Of a DNA stretch of 64,000 nt, positions 57,152 through 64,000 are shown piece by piece. The notes below the pieces were generated by a model that saw only the letters and a program-made list of their open reading frames with translations, was not told the DNA's origin and did no database searches. Source of the DNA: Gnetum montanum (Eukaryota; Streptophyta; Gnetopsida; Gnetales; Gnetaceae); NCBI GenBank assembly GCA_015680685.1, contig MNCI01001838.1, forward strand, positions 268,988-332,987, read 5' to 3'. Positions within the stretch are counted from its first letter, which is position 1, and every line of letters starts with the position of its first letter. A program made the position numbers and the translations under genes.

Positions 57152-57171
57152 GTCCCCTGCAATGGTGCCAA
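57152..57171 (-). promoter_or_regulatory. Element D: primer-binding site (tRNA-Asp type)
   Basis: On the minus strand TTGGCACCATTGCAGGGGAC, directly after the LTR end. It is a tRNA-Asp PBS with CpG-to-CpA/TpG type changes. Confidence 0.7.
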
Positions 57172-57993
57172 TGATGAGCGGTGAGGTACCCCTATGCTCA
57201 ACCATACGAATACGAGTGTCTCACGCATGATCTGGTCAAATACTAAGGACTAAGTGCCTATGCACCTCTGTGGAACAATAATGGGTTGATTAATCATTAT
57301 CTTCCTAAACTTACTTGTATGCCATGGTTGTATGGTTAAGTAATCTTGAGGCATATGATTTTTATGGCTTTTATGTGTTTTATATCTTGTACTAATAAGG
57401 AGGGGAGAGAGAAATAACTAAGTAACTAGTCTAATTTGACTATTCATTAACTAAGTTCTAAGTACTCCTCACACTAGTATCCATTCCCACTTGCCGTACA
57501 CATCCTAAACCAATGCAACGCTGTTGGGATTACCAAACGCTAATCGTTACTGGGTTACCAAGCGCTACACACATGCTTGAAGCAGTCGTATTGAGTGTAT
57601 TTAACTAAGAGAGTTGTAAGGTGAGAGAAATCATTAATTAACTAGGCAAGAATTAAATAATAATTAACACTAATTAATCTATTCTGTATGTTGCAAGGTT
57701 TATCATAAAGTTTGTCTTTATTGTCGTACACAAAGTGTGCTTAGGTACACAATGCTTGAATAAAGATCCGTTCACTCTATGACTCCTACTATGGGCATGC
57801 AGAAATAATTATAACTTTGGAGGAAAAACATGGCAAGATTTTGGCTAAGGGACTAACTTCTAAATATGGAAACCAAGGGCACCACCTTTTATTTATAGGC
57901 AAGAAGACGGGCCACGATATCAGGTATCCGATATTGCATAGTCGATCTGATATCGCAGATGCGATATCACGTACGCGATATCACAGTTCATCA
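57172..57993 (-). repeat. Element D: 5' LTR
   Basis: 822 bp with TG...CA ends (TGATGA.../...CATCA). Palindromic GATATC units at 57915-57985, TATA box on the minus strand at 57890-57898. Confidence 0.9.
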
Positions 57994-57998
57994 AATGA

Positions 57999-58559
57999 TA
58001 ATGGGTGTAATTGAATGCAAAACATATGATTTGTTAAACAAGAAAGTAATATAGCATGCAAAATATGTGTAGAAGAAATTTGTGTGCAAAAGTGCTTGTA
58101 TGCAACAATCACTAAACAAGAAGGCATTGAGTGGCTGGTTACTAATGAATAAATGAAATCAAAAATATACATGGAACCAATAAATTAGATTATAAGTGAC
58201 TATGTGGAGGAAACAGACAAGTTGGAATAGTTAAGGAAAAAGAACCCCTATACACATTAATGTCAATAGGAAGAAATTGAATGGGGATAGCTCGAGATCT
58301 TGGATAAGTTTGAATTGAAACCATTGAAGTTAAAAGCCTTATCAGTAGCACTGAAATATGCTTTTCTAAATAACAAGAAGATGATAATCATTAATGCCAA
58401 CCAAGACCAAGAACAAAAAAAGAGATTATTGAAAGTAGTCAATAAATGACCAACAATATTTGCATGGTCTTGTGATGAAATAACCGACATTGATCCACAC
58501 ATTTGTCAACATTGAATATACGTAGATCCAATTGTTAGGCCATGAGACCAACCACAAAG
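57999..58559 (+). pseudogene. Element E: linker between protease and reverse transcriptase
   Basis: Picks up the frame cut at 48305. Pieces such as QKCLYATITKQEGIEWLVTN near 58085-58145 and KKMIIINANQDQEQKKRLL near 58375-58430 line up with the linkers of A and D. Several stops. Confidence 0.65.
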
Positions 58560-59430
58560 GAGGTTGAATCCTAAGCTTAAAGAAGTAGTAAAGCAGGAAT
58601 TGGAAAAATTATTAAAAGCATGATTCATTTACTGCATTGCGAACTACGAATGGGTTAGTCCTTTGGTTATTGTTCCAAAGAAGGGTGGTAATTCAAGAGT
58701 GTGTATCGACTTCCAGTTGTTGAATTGTACAAGGTTCAAGGATCATTTTCCTTTTCCATTTGTTGACCAAGTCCTAGATACCATTGCAAGGCACCAGTAT
58801 TGTAGTTTTCTTTATGGATATAGTAGATATAATCAAATTTGCATTGCACCATAAGACCAATAAAAATCCTACATTCACCAATCCTTGGAGAACATTCATC
58901 TATAAGCAAATGTCTTTTGGTCTTTGTAATGCACTCACTACCTTTCAAAGATTAGTACTAAGCATCTTCCAAAAGCAAATAGGTAATGGCATGGAGGTAT
59001 TTATGGATGATTTCTCAACTTATGGGCTAGACTTCAAACAAGCATTGGATCGTTTAGAGTAAGTACTGAAAAGATATTTAGAGACAAAATTAAACCTCAA
59101 TTAGTAAAAAAGCCATCTAATGGTCTAAGATGGGATCGTTTTGGGACACAAAGTATCACAAAAAGGAATTGAGATAGATCTAGAGAAGATAACAATCATA
59201 TAAAACATCACCTAAAGGCCACAAACTATTAAAGATGTTAGATCATTTCTAGGCCACATGGGATATTATAGAAGGTTTATAGAAAATTTCTGAAAAATAG
59301 CAAAATCATTAGTAGAACTAACAATGAAGGATGCACCATGTGAATGGATAGAATCATGTGAGAAGGCATTTGGAACTTTAAAATAGAAGTTAATTGAAAC
59401 ACCAATCCTTTGAGCTCTATATTGGTCTAA
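58560..59430 (+). pseudogene. Element E: reverse transcriptase
   Basis: WVSPLVIVPKKGGNSRVCID near 58650-58710 and FPFPFVDQVLDTIARHQY, then the open frame 58784-59062 with KQMSFGLCNALTTFQRLVLS and VFMDDFSTYG (FMDD loop kept). The thumb/connection part follows to about 59400 in pieces. No N here, so E shows what A lost at 37620. Confidence 0.8.
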
Positions 59431-59829
59431 GCCCTTCCACATCATGACAAATGCTTTAAATTATGCATTAGGTGTAGTACTAATGCAATTGGATGGCCAG
59501 AAAAGATCATATGACATACATTGTGCTAGTAAAAGCATCATTGGGGCACATCTCAATTACACCACCATAGAAAAGGAGCTTGTGGCAGTGGTATACACAT
59601 TAGAAAAGTTAAAACATTATGTGCTCAGGCACCCAGTTTATGTCCATACAGATCATAGTGCAATAAGATTCTTAATGAATAAACTAGCAATAAGTCCCAA
59701 GATGATCAGATGGCTCATCATATTATAAGAATTTGACATCACCATGATTGACAAGAAAGGCATAGAAAATGTAGTATCACATCACTTGTTGAGGTTAAGA
59801 TGGGAGCTGTAGGACCAAGAAGGACTGTT
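59431..59829 (+). pseudogene. Element E: RNase H
   Basis: Open frame 59444-59728 with MTNALNYALGVVLMQLDGQ (first Asp changed to Asn), TTIEKELVAVVYTLEKL and VHTDHSAIRFLMNK. The tether KKGIENVVSHHLLRL follows. Confidence 0.75.
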
Positions 59830-61200
59830 GTTAGACTAGTTTCCTAATGAAAACATGTTCACAAAGATAATAATGGCTATTGACTCAATAGAGAAGCCAT
59901 GGACTACTTATTACATTACCTACTTAACCACACAAGAGGTTCCTATTGAGTGTAGTGGGAAACAAAGAGAACAATTCCTTCATAAAGTCAAAAGATATAT
60001 GAAGATAAATGGGAATCTTTACAAGATCTATGTTGATGGATTAGTACAATGGTGTGTATTGGAAGATAATCAATAAAGGGTCCTACAAGATGCACACGAA
60101 GGACCATGTGATGGGCATTACGTTGGGTGTAGGATAGCCCTTAAACTAATGATGGCAGGCTACTTCTGGCCTACCATATTTTGGGATGCCCATAGCTTCA
60201 CCCAATCTTGTGAAAGATGCCAATGGGATGGAGGAATAATAGCCAGGAATGAAGGACCAAAACAATGCATTCAGTCGATAGAACCATTTAATATTTGGGG
60301 AATTGACTTCATGGGACCCATTATGCCAATGTTGCATGGGAAAGCTTATATCATAGTGATTGTTGATTATTGTACAAAGTGGGAAGGTAATTGCAGTTAA
60401 AGATTATACAACCAAAACAGTTGCCAAATTTTTTCAACAACATGTGGTAAATAGATTTAGAGTACTAAATATGCTTATCTCAAACAATGAAACTCATTTC
60501 ATAGGTGCTACATTTAAGAAGCTCATGTAGCAGCTCAAGGTAAACTATAAATTGACCACATCGTATCATCCCCAAGTAAAAGGTTAGGCTGAAGTAACTA
60601 ACTAAGAAATTACAAGGACAGTTAGTTAATTTATAAAGGATTCGAGCCCCAAGTTAAATGATGCTCTATGGGCTTATAGAACTACATGAAAACTCCCCAT
60701 TAGATACTCGTCCTATGAGTTAGTTTATGATAAATTACCTATGCTTCCAATCCAGGTAGAGCTTCAAAATCTAACTACTACCAGTGAACTAGACCTAGAC
60801 TTGAGCTTCGCCTAAAAGGAATGACTTATGAACCTCAACCTTTTAGAGAAGAATAGACTTGTAGCCCTCATGAGTAATGAGATCTATAAGAAGTACTCTA
60901 ATCATAGGCATGATGCGTGAATACATCAACTATCTGTCGATTTAGCAAGGTGATATGGTCTTATACTATAATCCCAATCATGTACAACAAAAAAGATAAG
61001 TTCCAAACACTTTAGGAAGGGCCATACATCATCCAGGTAATTTATCCATCTAGCTCCATGCATATTTACCATTTCACTAGCCCACAAAAGCTCATTCTAG
61101 TGATTATTCAACAAATCAAGCCCTATTATGAACATCCCAGTTTTGTTCTGGATTCTACCTAGTTCATCCAATTGTCCTCTACTTATTCCATTTTCTAGTT
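59830..61200 (+). pseudogene. Element E: integrase
   Basis: Zinc domain with CDGHYVGCRIA and SCERCQWDGG (60080-60230), first Asp in WGIDFMGPI (60295-60320), a degenerate second-Asp motif (NNETHF, Asp lost) near 60485, PQVKG.AEVTN near 60580, then the C-terminal part to about 61190. Closest to the integrase of element F. Many stops. Confidence 0.75.
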
Positions 61201-62762
61201 AACTATTCTTGATAATAGTCATGGGTGTATCCCATGTGACATGTAGGTACCATAATGAATCTTTCATTTTCTTATTACTTTTTCATATTTCTTGATATCT
61301 TTTCCTGCACTTTTATATTTTCAAATTTCTTAATAATTTCCTATTCATTGACATTTTCAAATTCTCTACTAATTTTTCATTCTTACTATCTTTTCAATTC
61401 TTGATATCTTTTATAATTTTTCTATACTTTGCCAATATTTCACTTGTACATGTTTTTGCTAATTTTCAATAAAATGCATGAAAAAAGTAAGATGTAGTCC
61501 CAATAAGGTGAAAATTGTCCTATATTATCAAATCATAAAGGATTGATTACCTATACAGTGAGATCACATCATTCATCTTCTCATTTCCAACAATAACAAG
61601 TTCTTACCATGGCCATAATGAAATTCTTATACAATAAAACTAGGAATAAACTCGTGATCATTATTCTTGGACAAAGGAGTGAAAAACCAAGTGGGAATGA
61701 GAAGGGTGTGACATCAAGGGGATTTATGGATTCTCTAAGATTACTATTATGAGTTCTATCTTGTTGTTAAGGATGTATTATTCTCTTAAGTTCAAACAAA
61801 AAATGGAAGTAAGAGTACAATAAGTGCTACCTTACTATGTTACTAGAAAGACATGTTACCCATGCTTGAAGGTAGTCCTCTGGTAAGGTTGACACAGTAT
61901 AAATAAAATAAAAAGCACAAAATAAAATTTCTAGGGGTTCCACTAGAAAGACATGTTAACCATGCCTGAAGGTAGGTAGCTTCTCAAAAATCTAAAAATA
62001 AAAAGTGTGCTATTAATAAACTCCTTTCTTGAACAACATTGCCAAGTGATAATGCTCCATGCAATAGTGATAGTCTTGTGGTTGTTGGTCCTAGGGATGA
62101 AACTATGTGACATCACTAGAAATTTGTTTGAACTTAGTTTGAATCTTGGACCAAAAGGCTAATGATTGCTTTAACCACATTTTACAAACAAGGATTCATT
62201 ATGCCTATGGTACGACACCTCACGTCTCGATTTCTATAATCTCTTCTATATTCCATTTCACCTCACTGTATATTTAATCATAACTTTATGGTTTTGTATA
62301 ATATAGTGTTATTTTTACAATTTGACGATATTAACATGGGTGTTTTGCAAGATAGGTATGTCTTACATTCAACTCCTTGAGTGCCTATGATCACTTTTTG
62401 ATGTGGTTCTACAAGGACACTAAGGGCTGAAGCCTGCTTTGGGGAGGACCCACTTGCATAATTGTTGTATCTCATACTTGAAAAGTAACTCCACATCATC
62501 TTGTGCCTTCGAATATGATCAAGACTTAATAAACACTTTCCATACCATCTTATAACCTATCCATCAATTCAGAATCTTCAATCCATCTCTTACACACTCA
62601 ATAAACTTTCATTGCCCGAAATTCCTTTCTTAAGATTTTCAAACACTAAATATTTGAATCCTAAGTCTCATCTATGATCCATGACCCTTTAGATAGTCTT
62701 TATGTCTCCCAAATAATCTAATTGACCCATTGAAAATTACCAAAAATTTGAAATTTTTTAAC
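61201..62762 (+). other. Element E: 3' noncoding region with conserved motif chain
   Basis: PPT-like TAGTCATGGGTGT at 61216-61228, T-rich tract 61265-61480, then AGTGAGATCACATCATTCATC near 61557, AAGGGTGTGACATCAAGGGG near 61702, two ACATGTTA-CCATGC-TGAAGG copies near 61850 and 61950, and CTGCTTTGGGGAGGACCCAC near 62435. Collinear with F 1665-2996. Confidence 0.7.
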
Positions 62763-62855
62763 GATGACATCGTTACAACGTCATATGCCCTACAATGTTG
62801 TAGCTACGATGTCGCATGTATGATGTCACACCCATAAAAATAGTATATATACATG
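62763..62855 (+). promoter_or_regulatory. Element E: internal palindrome + TATA block, candidate second promoter
   Basis: TGACATCGT (62765-62773) and ACGATGTCG (62806-62814) form a near-perfect inverted repeat around a second palindrome CTACAATGTTGTAG. TATATATA follows at 62844-62851. Same place and layout as the block at 3295-3400 in F. Confidence 0.4.
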
Positions 62856-63414
62856 CCAGAGATAGCAAATTTTCAATTCCACCATTTTGAAGCAAGTGGA
62901 GTTTTTGTTGTTTTTCTAAGCTCTAACAAGCAAACTTTTTAAAGCTATAACTTCCTTATTGCAACTTTGATTTCTATGATTTTTTAACCCTATTGATTCT
63001 AGAGTGCTCAACTTAGTCATGGGAGGAACTACCACATGCACATTTGAAAATTTGAGCAAAACTTTTCTAACGCCTGGAAGACATTATAAAGGATAAGTAT
63101 AAGAGAACAATAAGAACATTAAAACTAACTAACCAAATTCAAGCCAAAGAAACTTAACCAATTCTTTTAATTAACCATATCAACCAAATAAGGGGCATAA
63201 TAAATTAGAATTTGATAACTATGGAATGTCATAATAATAAAAAATATAACACTTAGGGGTTTCTTTTTGAAATTTTTCTAACTTTGCAATCATGATAAGA
63301 TAAGAACTTGATTAAACCAAGAGTATGAGAAGGATAATGAATTGTTATGAATTAATGAGAACACTTTAATAATTCCAAAACTCTTAGTGATTGTAGATGA
63401 TCCTAAAAACACCA
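62856..63414 (+). other. Element E: leader and AT-rich spacer before post-pol ORF
   Basis: TTAGTCATGGGAGG at 63014-63027, a CTTTTCTAACGCCTGGAAG segment near 63063-63081, then about 330 AT-rich bases without a reading frame. Matches F 3401-3899. Confidence 0.45.
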
Positions 63415-64000
63415 ATAGTTGAAGGACCTTCTTAATAAGGGGGCAAAAGACCAAGATGCCATGGAAGAGGCTAATTAGGGGAACAAACCTCGTAAGCTAA
63501 ACATGTAGATCAGGAGGCTTAGTCATTCAGTATCCACCAACAAACCTTTGCTATTGAGCACTCTGCACAAGTAGAGGCAGAGGCATCACCAATACCAAAA
63601 TAGGGACAATGCCTCATGTTGTCCAATGAATGCCTCCAAGCCATCCAATAGAAATCCATCATGTCCATGGTCATTGTGGAACACAACTCTAGGCATCTCC
63701 CTTGTGGCCAACATTATCCAACAATGCGGAATGGTACCTAGGAGAGGTTTACCAATTTTGGAAGAACAAACAAGATGATGCCACTATGAAGATAGAAGGA
63801 GTTTCTATGCCTTACTTAATAGAGCCAATAACTAAAGCCTTGAATATCCCAAATGAAGGGGCTAATGTGGCACAAATTTTAACCAGGTCAAACATGGATG
63901 CAAAGAAGCTGTGATTGCAAAGGACTTATGGCAAATAAGATAAGGATTAAAGTGAACTTTTAGCAAAGAAGAAGATTTATTTTAAGATTGGGACTTGCCA
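63415..64000 (+). pseudogene. Element E: post-pol ORF, start only (runs off window)
   Basis: Third copy of the extra ORF. After a frameshift near 63690 the open frame 63702-63914 has EWYLGEVYQFWKNKQDDATM and EGVSMPYLIEPITKALNIPN, which match F 4325-4500 and G 10550-10690. AKKKIYFKIGTC is at the very end of the window. The coiled-coil part and 3' LTR should lie to the right. Confidence 0.6.

Larger units (their letters stand above)
48306..57993 (-). mobile_element. Element D: Athila-like LTR retrotransposon with gag-pol
   Basis: 5' LTR 57172-57993, 3' LTR 48306-48907, flanked by a perfect target duplication AATGA (48301-48305 and 57994-57998). Full gag-protease-RT-RNase H-integrase order on the minus strand, PBS for tRNA-Asp, PPT. 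It is inserted in the protease-RT linker of element E. About 9.7 kb. Closest relative in the window is element A; no post-pol ORF. Confidence 0.9.

Overview
This 64 kb window looks like nuclear DNA of a seed plant with a large, AT-rich, repeat-rich genome. A gymnosperm is the best guess, from the long introns, deeply decayed nested retroelements and several LINE relics. That guess is inference; nothing here fixes the species.

The only host gene recognised with confidence is on the minus strand at 14576-30631. It encodes the RNA cytidine acetyltransferase of the NAT10/Kre33 family, which makes N4-acetylcytidine in 18S rRNA and tRNA. I could trace 26 exons by hand. All splice sites are GT-AG, the phases are consistent, and they give an uninterrupted 1029-residue protein with Walker A, Walker B, GNAT and Lys-rich C-terminal segments. 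A telo-box (AAACCCTAA) lies just upstream of the start codon, as in many plant ribosome-biogenesis genes. Three introns exceed 1.9 kb. Two of these hold LINE relics, all antisense to the gene, and one of these also holds a tRNA-like SINE relic.

Almost everything else is Ty3/gypsy LTR retrotransposon DNA of an Athila-like (OTA, no chromodomain seen) group. Left block, 1-13084: an LTR (W, 1-780) sits inside the integrase of element F (781-7849). F in turn sits inside the integrase C-terminus of element G (7850-13084). Right block, 31816-64000: element E is the oldest host. Inside its protease region lie element D (minus strand, 48306-57993, perfect 5-bp target duplication) and element B (31868-48106). 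B itself contains element A (33143-42384). E runs off the right edge. All are dead, with stops and frameshifts and mostly C-to-T type decay.

Elements E, F and G carry a long extra ORF between pol and the 3' LTR. It has a domain resembling the 'putative plant transposon protein' type, followed in F by a Lys/Glu-rich, coiled-coil-like part. A palindrome-plus-TATA block that resembles the LTR U3 promoter precedes it in E and F; G has a TATA at the same place. A, B and D lack this ORF. B also lacks pol. All six elements share an ordered chain of short, well-kept motifs in the 3' noncoding region, and each carries three or more copies of a PPT-like AGTCATGGGGG motif. These are the most interesting features here.

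The assembly has seven single-N positions. Two pairs of N bracket exact inverted copies of nearby sequence, and other Ns replace missing retroelement segments, so several apparent breaks in A, B and D are assembly artefacts rather than biology.
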